DNA from: Colocasia esculenta
Lineage: Eukaryota; Streptophyta; Magnoliopsida; Alismatales; Araceae
DNA: 64,000 nucleotides
NCBI GenBank assembly: GCA_014218235.1
Contig: CM024755.1
Span: 161,503,941 to 161,567,940, forward strand
Direction: 5' to 3'
The stretch's first letter is position 1. Each line of letters starts with the position of its first letter. Below the pieces are notes generated by a model, which had not been told where the DNA came from, ran no database searches, and saw nothing but the letters and a program-made list of their open reading frames with translations. Both the position numbers and the translations under genes were made by a program. Of the stretch, positions 34,976 through 47,440 are shown in pieces.

Positions 34976-35473
34976 CCCTTTCATTTTATCGTATGTCGGT
35001 TTCTTGGTTTCTGGATAGCCGAGGCGATTTCGTCGAGAGCCTACTTCATGAGAAAATGTCACGAGAAGACCTTCTAGAAACCCAGGGAATGGGTTGACAG
35101 ACATACCTCATCGCCCTCATGACTGAGGACATTAAGCGTGTGATCATAGCCTCATGTTTAGAGGGCTTGGGCTTCCCAATCGGAGATGACTGTTGATAAG
35201 AACTGCAGGATTACCACGAACTCTGAAACTCGTCGGCTCCCGAGCCAACCTCAAATGAATCTTGAGGCTTCACAATATTTGAGACGAGCCGAGCCCCCGA
35301 GCCAACCTCAGGCATAGGGGATTACGATCTCTCAGTTGGCTCCCTGCCGCTTGTGCCAGGCCTTGCCGCCTCGGCGATTGCGATAAATATTCCAGGGGCT
35401 ATTTCGTTGTCTATGCTTGAGGAGTTCTGTGGAGAATAAGAAGGGGGAAACCGTACTGACCTTTGGTAACGGC

Positions 35474-35491
35474 TCCCACAGACGGCGCCAA
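35474..35491 (-). other. Tat-type primer-binding site of element F
   Basis: On the minus strand TTGGCGCCGTCTGTGGGA begins right after the 5' LTR. This word is characteristic of Tat/Ogre-group primer sites. Confidence 0.88.
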
Positions 35492-36387
35492 TGTTACTGT
35501 TATAGTAACATAGCTCGGCTCTAGCCAAGATGACCGTTGAGAGGCGCTTCTCGCCAGACGGAGCCGAGACGACCAAGCCGATGGATCGCGCTTGGCCGAG
35601 GTGTGACGCTGCTCCCGACGTCCTGACCTGACCTACAAAGCCTCCGAGTGGGCTCGGCGGGGGACACTCTGACGCTCAAGTCAGTTGCTAGCCGAGCAGA
35701 ATGGCATAGCGTGGGGGGAGAATCGTACCTTGCCTGTGGAGTGTCTACCCTTATATAGTGTTAGGACATGTACGTGTGAGCTGGACGAGCCACCAATCTC
35801 GCTGGGGAGTTACCGAGACTCCCGCCGGATTGGTTACCGTTACTTTCGCTGAGTTGCGATGATCGTGGTTGCCACATGTAGGCCTGATTGCTGAGATCGT
35901 GGCCTAAATGGCCATGACTTGCGATTTCATGATTCTTGGTGGTTACCTCATTCGTCCGTTGACCCCGTGAGGGCTGTAACGGGGCACGCGAGGACGCCGA
36001 GCTATAGGTCGGCGTGGCCCGAGGTGCTCAATTGGAGGCTTATTTGAGGATCACAAGACTGCTCAGGTCCGAGCTGTAGACAGGCCCGCCTGGGCCGAGC
36101 TGTAGACGCGTGGGACGCACAGACCAGAGATGTAGCTGACGTATTTGGTGACAGTAGACGAGATGTCGGCCAATGGCCTTACTTAGGTCGGTTGACCCGA
36201 GGTGCGAGCTTATGAGAATGCCCTGATCAGTTCGGACGCCGCTATTCTCGTTGACTGCCGATCCGGACTGGTTTTCACCCGAGGTGAGGTCCATGCCAAT
36301 CAGCCAAGGCTGTTGAATGTCGGGCTATCCTCAGAAGTGGTCGGCTACACTCAGGGTTAGCCGACCTACCTGGAAACCCCCGTAACA
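35492..36387 (-). repeat. 5' LTR of element F
   Basis: On the minus strand it begins TGTTACGGGGG and ends CAGTAACA. TATATAA lies at 35751-35757 on the minus strand. Confidence 0.92.
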
Positions 36388-36392
36388 TATAT

Positions 36393-37205
36393 AAACCGAC
36401 AATGCATTATAAACGCATAAGAGATACATAAAACTAGTTGGATACTCTTGCGATGCATGGTGATTGTTTATAAAATATTAAATAAATATAATTTTTATTT
36501 ATAAAGATATATAATCTATTAAAATTTAAGTATCATAATTTTTTTTATTTATCTTAATATTTTTCTGAGATCTATAATATAGAGAGTGGAAAAAAATATC
36601 TATAATAGAGAGGGTCACCCAACATAAACACATGTTACTACACCCAACCATTTGTTTGTTTACTATGATCACCCAACCATTTGTTTGTCTTTTTGGCCTA
36701 CTCCGATTGCAGAAAAATAATTTATAATTTTATTTCAATTTCCTATTTTAAAAATAACATAAAAATATTTTATTAACAATGAGTTACTGTAGCGTGCTAC
36801 AGTAATGACTATTTATAAAACTAAAAATTTATGTTATTTTTTATTAAAAAAAACTATAAATCAAAACAACTAACATTATCCAATCTGACTTCTTAAAAAA
36901 ATTAAGTTAAAAAAGAAAAAAAAAAGAAACAACTTGAATAAATAGTGAGTAACTATAGCACTACAGTAACTCGCGCTGCTACAATTGAACAAAAATCTTA
37001 CAATAAATAATATTAGGTTGGGCTCTTTTCAAAATATAAATTGAGAATAAAATTAAAAGTTACCTCTTTCAAATATATGGCTGCACATGCTTCATCCAAT
37101 TTGTACAATCTATTTTATGCATTATAAATGCACATGGATATCTACTGATACATATAATGAAAAATTGAAATAACAAAAGAGAAAGTTATCTTTAAAAGAA
37201 CAATC
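36393..37205. other. AT-rich spacer with a possible Helitron end and a short palindrome
   Basis: ACTAGT at 36433-36438 with GCGATGCATGG downstream resembles a minus-strand Helitron 3' end. A perfect inverted repeat TTACTGTAGC-GT-GCTACAGTAA lies at 36784-36805. No gene is supported. Confidence 0.35.
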
Positions 37206-37661
37206 GATTTCAGATGCTGACTATGCTAGATGCAAAATGGATAGAAAAAGTACCAATTATTGTTGTCAATTTCTCGCAGGATGCTTGATTTCCTGGTCTT
37301 CAAAGAAACAAAACTCAGTAGCTCTATTAACAGCAGAAGCTAAATATGTAGCCACTAGGAACTGTTGCACTCAACTCTTATGGATCAAACAACAGCTTGA
37401 AGACTATGGACTACACATCAAGACCATTCCATTATTATGTGACAACATAAGTGCTATAAATCTCATGAAAATCATGTGCAACACTCTAGGATGAAGCATA
37501 TTGAGGTTAGATATCATTTTATTAGAGATCATGTAGCAAATGGTAATATTAATATTTTATTTGTAGATACACAAAATCAATTAGCAGATATCTTTACAAA
37601 AGTCTTACCTGAACAAGGATTTACGTCTCTTAGACGGGAACTAGGCATGTGCAATTTATAA
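37206..37661 (+). pseudogene. Ty1/copia RNase H end of pol
   Basis: DADYARCKMDRKST, SWSSKKQNSVAL and TAEAKYVA are copia RNase H motifs. After a one-base shift near 37480, HSRMKHIEVRYHFIRDHV and QLADIFTKVLPEQGF complete the pol C-terminus, with a stop at 37659-37661. Earlier pol domains are absent on the left. This is the last canonical gene of a copia element, with the SIRE/Maximus style of ending inferred. The downstream flank is interrupted 55 bp later by the family A LTR. Confidence 0.9.
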
Positions 37662-37877
37662 TAGATTTATCTGTATATATAACTAGAAGAAAATAATTAT
37701 TTCAAAATAAGACTTATGTAAGGCCCTCGAACTTTGTCATGTTATGCTTATTTGAGTTTGTGCATATTATGACTATTTACTTATGTGCATATGTATATAT
37801 ATGTTTATTTCTGTACATATAATATGTTTATTTAAATGTGCATATAATATGTAATTATTGTTTATACATATTGTATG

Positions 37878-40800
37878 TGTAGCAACCTTGATTTTTCAAA
37901 TCAAGAAAAATAAAAATTTATTTAAATAAATGAGATAAATTGATTTAATTAAATAAAGGGAGAATAATAGAAATTGAAAAAAATAAAAAGAATTTAATGA
38001 ATAACCCATTAAGCTAAATTAGTAGTGGGTTAAACAAATGGTTCAAACTAAATAGATTGGGCCCAATAGGATGAAGCCCATCTTGGGAGGAGATGTAATT
38101 AAGAGAAATTCATATCTAATTAATTAATAAATAGAAAATTGTCAATTAGCTATTAAAACAAGTCATATTTATCCTAAAAGAGTCATATACTTACCCTAAA
38201 CCTTTACCCACAAAATTAGATCCCTTCCCAACTCTATTAGGTGGATAATAAGAGAAAGTGGGAGATAAAGAAGAAAATTCAGAGTTTAATAGAAGGAGGA
38301 CTCTTATAATGGCTAGACTCCTATAGTTAGCCATATACACCAAAAACTCATCCCTAGCAACCCATTTTCGTGGCTGGAACTCTGGAGAACGAGGAGAAGG
38401 GCTGGAGACAAAGAAGCAAGGAGGAGGAGGTTAGAACAAGGAGGAGTTTTTCCATTTTCGTCACCAACTAGGTTTTCTTACTCCACGAAAAAGGTAGGCA
38501 ATCTCTCAATCAAAAATCGTGTAAAATTATCCTAGGTAGCCTTCATGTACCTCTTCAAGCCCTATGGTTTTGTTATATTCTGTTCATCTATTTGGGCGAA
38601 TTTAATTCATGAAACCCTGCTGTCACCATGAAGCCGAAATATCATGTTTTTCTAATTCCCCACACGTACTTGTTCTCATGCTATGAGAAAATTCTCATTG
38701 AAACTATAGTGCAACAGCTTTCAAACGCCTCTAGTTTCGTTCTATTTCAATCTCCCATGAGGAGAATTAATTATTTGAATCTCTATCGATACATGCACCT
38801 GACCCTTCATGTTGGCTTGTGAACCTCGTTTATACTTGACTTCAGATCATGATAAAATTATCATAAATACTACATCTTATTATCTTTGAACGCCCTTGGT
38901 TTCGGAATTTTGCATCGTGTATTCATCTCAAATTAATTCGTGGAACGCTGACTGCGCCTGTTTAGGTTAGTGAAAAGTAACCCGATTAATACATATCTAA
39001 ACCTTGTCTATTTTCAAATCAATCGTGCATGTGATAGATCTATATGTCTACTTTCGTTTAAAACTAGTTTCGTACTTTTTGGATCACCGTACTATTTTTA
39101 TATGGAATTTAGATGTCCATGTATCACAGAGAACTCGCCCTGGGAAAAGGAAAAAGGGCAATCCCACCTGTTATCCGACGGCGCGATCTGCCGCGATATC
39201 AACAGGGTCGCGCCGGCCGATGGCGTCGCGTCAAGAACGCGGCGGCATAAGCCGCCGCGATTCAGTCCGAACCGGGCCAGACCGGCCAGGCCCGTGTCGT
39301 GCCGATCGACCCGTCACGACTTGAATCGCGACGGTAAGTCTGCCGCGTTTTCATGAATCCGACCAGAATGGAAAATTGTGCATATGCCCTGTTATTTAAG
39401 CTTTATACCCTTAATTAGCCATGTTAAATCATGTTATAGTTAATTCGACTTGGTGAATTAATAGGACATTATGATATAAATTTAATTATTTAAAACGACA
39501 TTTGCACGACTTGTCATATCCTCAAGATTTCTTTACACTTACACACACACACAACATTATTAAATGCATTTGACCTTGATAAATTATGTATAATGTATTC
39601 GGTAAATTAGCGAAATAAATGACTAAATTACCCTATTTTTATTAATATAATTGTTTTCATTTTATACGCGTATTGTAAATACCGTTATCGTTTTGCCTCG
39701 GCTTCGAGCACTCGAGGCACGACGGACCCGTTTTCTACACACTTTCTCTTGACTTAGACCACCTCTCCATCGGGAATACTCTCGACTGGGCCAGGGACTC
39801 ATTGTCAAGACCTCCGTAAGTCTTCTTGGCTTTGATGCACGTCCTTAGTCAACGAGCTGGTTGTACCCCAAAACCCGTTACACTCTTAGGGATCAGTACG
39901 ATCTATGACCTTAGTGTGTTCACTCCTTATCTTGTGATCATGCCGAACCATCTAGCCTATGTACACAGCACGGCTAGTGGGCGGTGGTGACTTCTACCAG
40001 ATTGCCGGCTCGCAGTGGTGTGCCGTGCAACCATATTATTGATGTTTAACGTGATTTTACGATAATACCCATGTCTCATCTGCTCTCTATATTCTCTCGT
40101 CTGTTCACGTTCTCTCTACACTCTCATCTATCTCGTCTAGTACTCTTTATCTCTTCTTAGTACTCTATTGGCCATTTGTGTGATTGTCTAAGATAAAAGA
40201 AATGACTAATGCCAGCACAATAGGGCCCAATCAGGTCCTAGAGGAGCGCCCGAAAAGTGCCAGTGCCGATGGGAGTTAAAATGATCAAGGATGTGTTACG
40301 GCATGCATCCAGCGCCAGTTTACTATCTAGATTAATCTATGACAATCAAAGTACTATCTCTACAAGTGCAAGCGTGATCGTTACTAGTGCACCGTTGTGA
40401 AAATTACATGTTATAACGTTATATGGCCATTCTATTGTCGTTCTTGTGGTACTATTTTCCCTGTGCCAGTTGCAATTGTCCTCTCGTTATCATGACATAC
40501 TCTACATGACTTTACTCTCTAGTTAACCTGACATTAAAATATTAACTATTTAAGCATGCTTGTGTTCATGAGATATAAGTCCTACTGGATGTTATTCGCT
40601 CATCCTGCATATTTATTTAATGTGTTCAGGTGAGTCGGATGGAGACGACACACATACGAGGACGGGACTGAGGGAGATGCTCAGGAGTGACCATTTCCGC
40701 GACCAGTGCTATCTAGTAGTAGTTAGTATAGTTATGAGTTAGTGATTCAGTTAGTCATAATGTATAGTTTGATTTTTGAATAAAGTACTCGGGCCTAGTT

Positions 40801-40958
40801 CTGGCTCTGATACGTTGATGTAATGATGTCTGGTGGATTATTAATGAAATTGGAGTTTATTTGGTATTATTCCATTGTGCAATGGTTTGCATTTATTTCT
40901 CGCTCTGTACTATTTATAACTGTAATCCCGCTCCGATATTCCGCATCGGGGCGTTACA
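37878..40958 (+). repeat. 5' LTR of element B
   Basis: Begins TGTAGCAACC and ends GGGGCGTTACA (3081 bp). Inverted words GCGGCGGC-ATAA-GCCGCCGC and CGCGATATC occur at 39173-39345. CAGGTGAGTCGG at 40627 is a strong splice-donor-like site. Confidence 0.93.
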
Positions 40959-40964
40959 GTTTTG

Positions 40965-40977
40965 TGGTATCAGAGCC
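40965..40977 (+). other. Primer-binding site of element B (initiator Met tRNA)
   Basis: TGGTATCAGAGCC lies six bases after the LTR. Confidence 0.9.
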
Positions 40978-41158
40978 TAGGTTATTCTTATGTATAGGAT
41001 GATCTAGGTTTGACTTGACTTGAGTTAGAGTCTAACTCCATACCTATGTGAGATAGGTAGAACCTTGGGTAATGAGATAAAATAAACTCACACACGCACA
41101 AACCTAGTGCAAACCCAACGACTTACATTTTAAATTCTCTTTTGAAGGAACTTAAACA

Positions 41159-42120
41159 ATGGCAGCGGAGCGTGCTCAACTCCGTGACATGCAACACCAA
41201 TTCAGCAGCTCACTCAAGCTTTACTTCAGGCCGCTGGAGCCAACAACATAATAACAACAACTGAGGAGCTGGTGATTTACATAGAAATTTCCGCAACCTG
41301 AATTCGCCTCGATTCAGTGGTACCACAGACCCTGATGAGGCCGAGAACTGGCTCAAGGAGATTGAGCGTATCTTCCGCGTCATGCAATGCGCGGATAGAG
41401 ACAAGATACAGCTAGCTACGTTCCAGTTAGAACGGGATGCCCGTGCGTGGTGGGAGTCCGTTGAGGCAACCAGAGAGGACGCACAATTTACTTGGGAGGA
41501 GTTCAAGGAGCATTTCAACTCCAAGTACTTCTCAGAGAGGGTCCAAGAAAGGAAGCATCTGAGTTTGCCGCTTTGAAGCAAAGGAACCTGACTGTTGCTG
41601 AGTATGAGGCTCAGTTCTCCCGATTGGCGTGCTATGCCAATCATCTGGTGAGTACAGAGAAGATGAAGAAAAAGGTTTCTTAATGGCTCAGGCCCGCATA
41701 TTCGCACAGCTGGCACCAATGGACATTCAGACCTACTACCAGAGATGGCAGGAAAGCACAACTACTCGAGGATGCAATCGATCTCACTGATCGCATCAAG
41801 GGTAGAATGGTAAAGAAGGAACTGACTTCTAGAGCATCAAGCAAGCCTACCTACAGCAATAAAAGACCATTAAGTATCACTGATGGTCAAGCCAAGAGCA
41901 AAAGCCCAAAGTCCCTACTCCTACTACCCCAAACAACAAGCCCAGATGCAAACATTGTGACAAGCTTGGTCACACGACAGAAGAATGCTGGAGGAGGCTA
42001 GTGCATGCCTTCGTTGTGGGAGCCGAGAGCATCGGATCCCTGAATGCCCATTACTGAGGAGAATGAGAAGCGTCCTACGGGACCAAGGAAGTCAGGCAGA
42101 CTCCAAGCCCTGCAAGAGTA
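41159..42120 (+). pseudogene. Element B gag with two zinc knuckles
   Basis: Met at 41159 opens MAAERAQLRDMQHQF. After a shift near 41,250 the capsid-like region reads DPDEAENWLKEIERIF, FQLERDARAWWES and WEEFKEHFNSKYFSERV (41,330-41,550). Other shifts occur near 41,550 and 41,680. Zinc knuckles CKHCDKLGHTTEEC (about 41,952-41,993) and CLRCGSREHRIPEC (about 42,006-42,047) are intact but lie in different frames. Gag binds and packages RNA. Confidence 0.88.
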
Positions 42121-42129
42121 GAGACCACC

Positions 42130-42695
42130 GTGGAAGGTGGAGTTGTGGAAGGTACACTACTAGTCTTTTCTCAATCAGCTTTTGTTTTGTTTGATACTGG
42201 CGCAACGCATTCATTCATATCACAAGCATTTGCTGATACATTAAATGAAAAACCCACATCCATGGAGTTTGAATTACTTGTCACAACACCCCTGGGAGAA
42301 AAGGCTCAATTGAATAAATATTTTCCATTAGCTGATGTTAAGGTTGGTGACTTAACCTTAGAGCTGACCTGATTTGTATGCCCATGGAGGGTTACGATGT
42401 TATTCTGGGAGCCGACTGGCTATCTACTTATGGGGCTTGTGTTGATTGTAGAAGAGGGAAGATTAATTTTAGTGAATTCCCTAAGCTGACCTTCACGGGA
42501 CGTAGACACAAGAGACACTTGTCTCTCGTCTCTGCTATAAAGGCACAAAACATGATAAGGAAAGGGAGTATGTCATTTCTTGCCACCATAGTAGTTGAAA
42601 AGAAAGCAGTTAAGATATCAGACATCCACATAGTGCAAGAATACCCTGATGTGTTTCCTGACGAGCTACCAGGCATTCCACCTGAAGAGATGTGA
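42130..42695 (+). pseudogene. Element B aspartic protease
   Basis: FVLFDTGATHSFIS carries the catalytic Asp-Thr-Gly. After a one-base shift near 42,372, the frame continues with MEGYDVILGADWLSTYGA and EYPDVFPDELPGIPP, the usual lead into RT. Confidence 0.9.
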
Positions 42696-42735
42696 ATTTC
42701 TCAATTGATCTCATACCTGGAGCTGCACCGGTTTC

Positions 42736-44050
42736 ATGCCAACCTACAGGATGTCCCCTGCGGAATTGAAAGAGTTGAAAGAGCAACTGATGGAACTTCT
42801 AGAAAAGGGTTTCATTAGGCCAAGTACTTCGCCTTGGGGAGCACCAGTGTTGTTTGTCAAGAAGAAGGACGAATCCATGAGATTATGCATCGATTATAGG
42901 CAGTTGAACAATCTCACTATCAAGAACAAGTACCCTCTGCCGCGTGTCGATGAACTATTTGATCAGATATCATGAGCAAAGTATTTTTCCAGATTGACCT
43001 TAGATCGGGATATCATCAGATGGGATTAAGATGCAGATATCTACAAGACAGCTTTCAGGAGCAGGTATGGTCATTACGAATTTGTAGTCATGTCTTTTGG
43101 ACTAACCAACACTCCTGCAGCTTTTATGCAACTAATGAACAACATCTACTCTACCGGCCCTACCTCGACAAGTTCGTCGTGGTCTTTATTGATGATATTC
43201 TCATATACTCCAAGACCAAGGAAGAGCATGAGGAGCATCTGAGGATCGCTCTGCAAATCTTGCGGGACAATCAACTCTACGCCAAATTGAGCAAGTGTGA
43301 ATTCTGGCTCGAGGAGGTGTCATTTCTGGGTCATGTTATTTCCAAGGATGGTATCGCTGTCGACCCTTCTAAGGTAGAAGTTGTGCTGAACTGGGAAAGG
43401 CCGACCAATGTCACCGAGATAAGAAGTTTTCTTGGACTGGCTGGTTATTACAGACGGTTCATAAAAGACTTCTCCAAGATAGCTGTACCTCTACGCGTCT
43501 TACGCGGAAAGAGAATCCCTATGTCTGGAGCAAGGAGTGCGAGAAGAGCTTCCACACTGAAGCAGTTGTTGACGTCTGCACCTGTCCTCGCATTACCAGT
43601 CGAAGGAGCAGGATTCTCAGTCTACACTGATGCATCTGGAATCGGTCTAGGCTGCGTATTAATGCAGAATGAGAAAGTGATAGCTTATTCTTCAAGGCAG
43701 TTAGAGCCACATGAAGTCAATTATCTTGTCCATGACTTAGAGCTAGCTACTGTGGTATTTGCACTCAAAATCTGGAGGCATTACCTGTATGGGGAACTAA
43801 TGTTGTACTCCGATCACAAGAGTTGAAATACTTATTTTCTCAGAAGGAGCTCAACATGCGACAACAGAGATGGCTAGAATACTTGAAGGATTTTGATTTC
43901 AACATTCAATATCACCCAGGAAAAGGTAACGCAGTAGCTGATGCACTCAGTAAAAAGCCAGTAGCTTCGTTATCCTGTCTAGTATATGGCGAGATGCAAT
44001 TGTTAGAGCAATTCGCCAGTCTAGATCTGAATATTGAAAAAGAAGTGATA
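42736..44050 (+). pseudogene. Element B reverse transcriptase and RNase H
   Basis: RT motifs are STSPWGAPVLFVKKKDESM, CIDYRQLNNLTIKNKYPLP, FQIDLRSGYHQ, then FIDDILIYSKTKEEHEEHL with the catalytic Asp-Asp near 43,190. RNase H has VYTDASGIGLGC, SRQLEPHEVNY and YSDHKS. The frame breaks near 42,975, within 42,972-43,150 and near 43,825. The tail YHPGKGNAVADALSKKP continues to about 44,050. Confidence 0.92.
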
Positions 44051-44052
44051 AG

Positions 44053-44695
44053 ATGATCGTGGCTAATCTTAGAGCTCAACCCGACATTTTTGTCGAGATC
44101 AGAGAGCAGCAGGCTAATGATCTATTCCTAGTCAGAGTCAGAGAGACCATAGCCGATAAGCCAGATTTCTCCATCGCTGAAGATGGAAGAATATTATTCA
44201 AGCCAGGACATGCGTGCCTGACAAGAGGAGCTGAAGAGAAAGCAATGGATGAGGCCCACAAGACCAAGTATACAATACATCCAGGCGCAACCAAGATGTA
44301 CCAAGACATGAAAAGGTCATTTTGGTGGCCACAATATGAAGCGTGAGTAGCTGAGCATGCCGCGCACTGCCTCACTTGTCAGCAGGTAAACAGCAGACAC
44401 ACCGTCATCCTGCGGGTGTACTCAGGCCCCTAGACATACCCGAATGGACGTGGGAAAGCATCGGAATGGACTTCATCATGGGTTTACCCCGAACTCGTGG
44501 TGGGATTAGGCTATTTGGGTCATTGTGGATAGATTGACAAAGTCTGCACACTTTCTAGCAATTCGAAGTACCTGGAGTGTTGATGTGCTTGCAGCTTTGT
44601 ATGTGAAGGAGATAGTCAGACTACATGGAGTTCCAGTATCCATTGTCTCAAATCGTGACCCTAGATTCACTTCTAGATTTTGGAAGGGACTCCAG
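44053..44695 (+). pseudogene. Element B integrase N-terminal half
   Basis: The zinc-binding part reads HKTKYTIHPGATKMYQDM and HCLTC, with TGA at 44,344 in between. The core continues DRLTKSAHFLAIRSTWSVDV, LHGVPVSIVSNRDPRF to SRFWKGLQ. The next codons are displaced by solo LTR C. Confidence 0.9.
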
Positions 44696-47440
44696 TGTAA
44701 CGACCCGACCTTCCGGACCCCCCGCCAGGGGCCCGAAATTCGCGTCGCCACCCACGGATCCGAAGAGATCCGGAAGGGTTATATGAACAGTCTAGTGAGA
44801 TATGTACTGAATTCCAATAACTATAACAATCTGTACATTATACAAAAGAGTTGTACAATGCGTCCCAAGCAAAAGCACAGGTACAAGAAGAAAGGTGCAG
44901 TCCTAAGGGGCATACCCGAGAACTTGCAAAACACAGCTCTCAGCTCACTCGGCTACAAGAGCTCAAAACACTCGCTCTCACTGCTGCTGACAACAACACG
45001 GCGCCACAGTCACCTCCGCAACCCGTACACACCGAGCTCCCGCGACGACGAGCCCTAGCTGAAGGAAGTAGGGGGGTGAGCCTCGCGAACAAGGCCAGTA
45101 GGGATTACCAATCCCTCACCAGCCAGAGCAGCAGGAACTCCGAAAACAGGAACTACACTAGAAAATTGTAAAGCGAGTAACACCTACAGCATGGTACTAC
45201 TGAGCAACGGAAGAGAACATCGCAATGCCACGACCACCAACCGAGGTTGGGCAACACACACGACTCCCGCAGAAACCAACAGAGTCAAGCACCAAGCGGA
45301 AGCAGCGCTCGGCACACCTGTCGAGACCACGGAACAACCAAGTGAGAACGAGTCTCACCGCAAGCACGGCCACCTCAGACCTCTACAAGGTCGAGGGCCC
45401 ACAAGCAAGAACCACCCCGGACACACCGCCAGGTCGGGAAGCTACACACCCCGGTGCCATCACGGGCTGGCACCCAAGAACGGGACCGCGGAACGAGAGA
45501 ACACCGAAGCGGGAACCACCAGAAGCACGGGTCTGCCCAAGGCCAGACCAACGACGCCCACGGAAACTAGGCACAGCCGGGCTATAACCGCCGTGCAAGC
45601 TCGGGCAACGAGGAACACTTGGAAACGTCGTGAGGAAAATGTCGTCACAACAACAGCAACCAAGCCACCGCCGCTAGCAGCTAAGAGGGGGACCCGTAGT
45701 CCACACACTCTGCTCGCTAGCCTAGCTCCTGCCTCCGCCCCCCCGCGCAAGGGCGAGACAGAGCCGCCACAGACCACACCACAACACACGCAACACCGCA
45801 GCCTGGCCAAGCTGCGGCCTCACGCCTAGCACCACTACGTGGCTCCGGAACCAACGCAGAGAGAGGCAGTGAGACAAAGGACTGTCTGGTCTGCGTCAGG
45901 CACTCCAAACACCTCGACGTCCCAGACCCAGACAAGAGAGCTCTACAAACGACTCATCGCCGCTGCCCAAACCTCGTTTTCCCCCTCATCAGAGTCCGCT
46001 CACGTGGGCTGCCAACTCGAGCACACTCGTAGCCCGGAGTACTCCCTCAACAGGCTCCCGAGGATGGGGGTCCCAGGAAATGGAGGACAACTCTAAATGG
46101 GACAAGCCCTCAAGTGCGAGCACCGGGCGAAAAGAGAACTGGTGGGCAACCAACACAGAAGAAATACGCCGAACTGCTGGCTCGTAGCACACGACGAGCC
46201 CAGCAAGCGAGAGGCACGCACAGACCCTCAAAGGGTCGTCGGCCAAGCAAACACGCACGAGCGAGCCAAAACTCAGAGCACTACCAGAGTACAGAAAGCC
46301 GTTGCTCTGCTAATAATCGATTGACCGTCGGTCAATCGATTATCAGGCAGACACGACCCTCCTGGCGGCCACTGCCAGGACACGACCACGAGGGTGTCAC
46401 CTTCGGTCGCTGAACGCAGGGAGGCAACCTGCCGCGTTCCCTACCAGAAGGTCCTGAGGGCAAAGCCTGCCCTAGGGCACACGCCGACACAACAGGGCCA
46501 CGGAAACACCCGAGGCGCCCTCAGGTACTGTCGCGACCCCCAAGGGCACCGCGACAGCCTACGTGACGGGGCGGCGCGTCGCGACAGCAACCCTGTCGCG
46601 ACGGGAAACCAGGTCGGACAACGATCCTTATCACGGTCGCCTAGTGCACCGCGATAAGGTCGCGCCCGACCGGGGCGACGCCTCTGCTGATGTCACGGCG
46701 CGTCGCACGGCTGCGACATCAGCCGGGAGGCAGACCGCGGGATCCTCAATCCCGGGCCGCCCACAAACCATACAACATGCACACACGGGGGAGGGGAGCA
46801 TGGGGAAAGCTGTAAGACTATCTACAAACCCCCGAGAACTCCGATCCACCTGGATTGGGAAGGGCACAAGAAATCCCTACCTTAAACGAAGAACCGAACC
46901 CCGTAGGCCCTTCTCGTAGGAAAGAACACCTCCTCCTCGCTCCACGCACGCCACGACGCGAGACACCACGCACGCCCTCCTCCTCGCCTGAAACACACAA
47001 AGGGGAGAAGAGGGAGGAAGAGTCGCCGGAGGGAGAGGGAGAAGGGAAGAAGAAGAGAAGGGGGAAGGGGTAGCCGGCCTACGCCTTAGGCGCCCGGCAC
47101 CCAGAACGCGTTGGCCCGCCCCGCCGCGTTATAGACCTTAACGCGACGGGCCTACCGACCGCGACACTAACGCGCCCCCCACGGGCGCGCGACAACCCGA
47201 CAAGCCGTACTGACACGCCTGCCACTTCTGACAGGCGTCAGACGACGGTCATCGCAACACGACAAAACACTGTCGCGGCCCGTTCACCGGTCGCGACCAG
47301 AACGCGACGGCAACCCAGGGCGCGACAAGAACGCGACAGACCGCCCTGTCGTGACACGGATGACTGTCGCGTCGGGCACCCCCGACGCGACACCAGTCAT
47401 CCAGGACACCGGAAGCAAAGCCGGGAAGCCGGGTGTTACA
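44696..47440 (-). repeat. Solo LTR C inserted into integrase of B
   Basis: 2745 bp with TGTAACGACCC and GTGTTACA ends, flanked by tccag (44691-44695) and tccaa (47441-47445). Removing it rejoins the integrase motif. GC-rich. TGTCGCG/CGCGACA words cluster near 46,500-46,760 and 47,200-47,400. Minus orientation is inferred because the reverse complement begins TGTAACACCCGG and places a word cluster close to its start, as in family A. A 15-bp perfect palindrome with one central base lies at 46313-46343. Open frames here are compositional. Confidence 0.85.

Larger units (their letters stand above)
30366..36387 (-). mobile_element. Tat-like non-autonomous LTR retrotransposon F, minus strand
   Basis: Total 6022 bp, LTRs 30366-31263 and 35492-36387 (near 96% identical by eye), duplication tatat (30361-30365, 36388-36392). 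Orientation is set by the primer site next to the right LTR and a polypurine tract (CTAGGGGGCCAA on minus, 31264-31275) next to the left LTR. TATATAA on the minus strand occurs in both LTRs (30627-30633, 35751-35757). No gag or pol was found. Inside are a 68-bp tandem array near the 5' end and a gene on the opposite strand. Confidence 0.9.

Noticed and set aside
34089..35104. Long open frames on both strands across the 68-bp array
   Set aside because: The repeat unit lacks stops in several frames, so the frames come from repetition and not from a gene.
45191..45829. 212-codon open frame and neighbours in solo LTR C
   Set aside because: The region is GC-rich with few stop codons on either strand and no recognisable domain; it lies inside an LTR.
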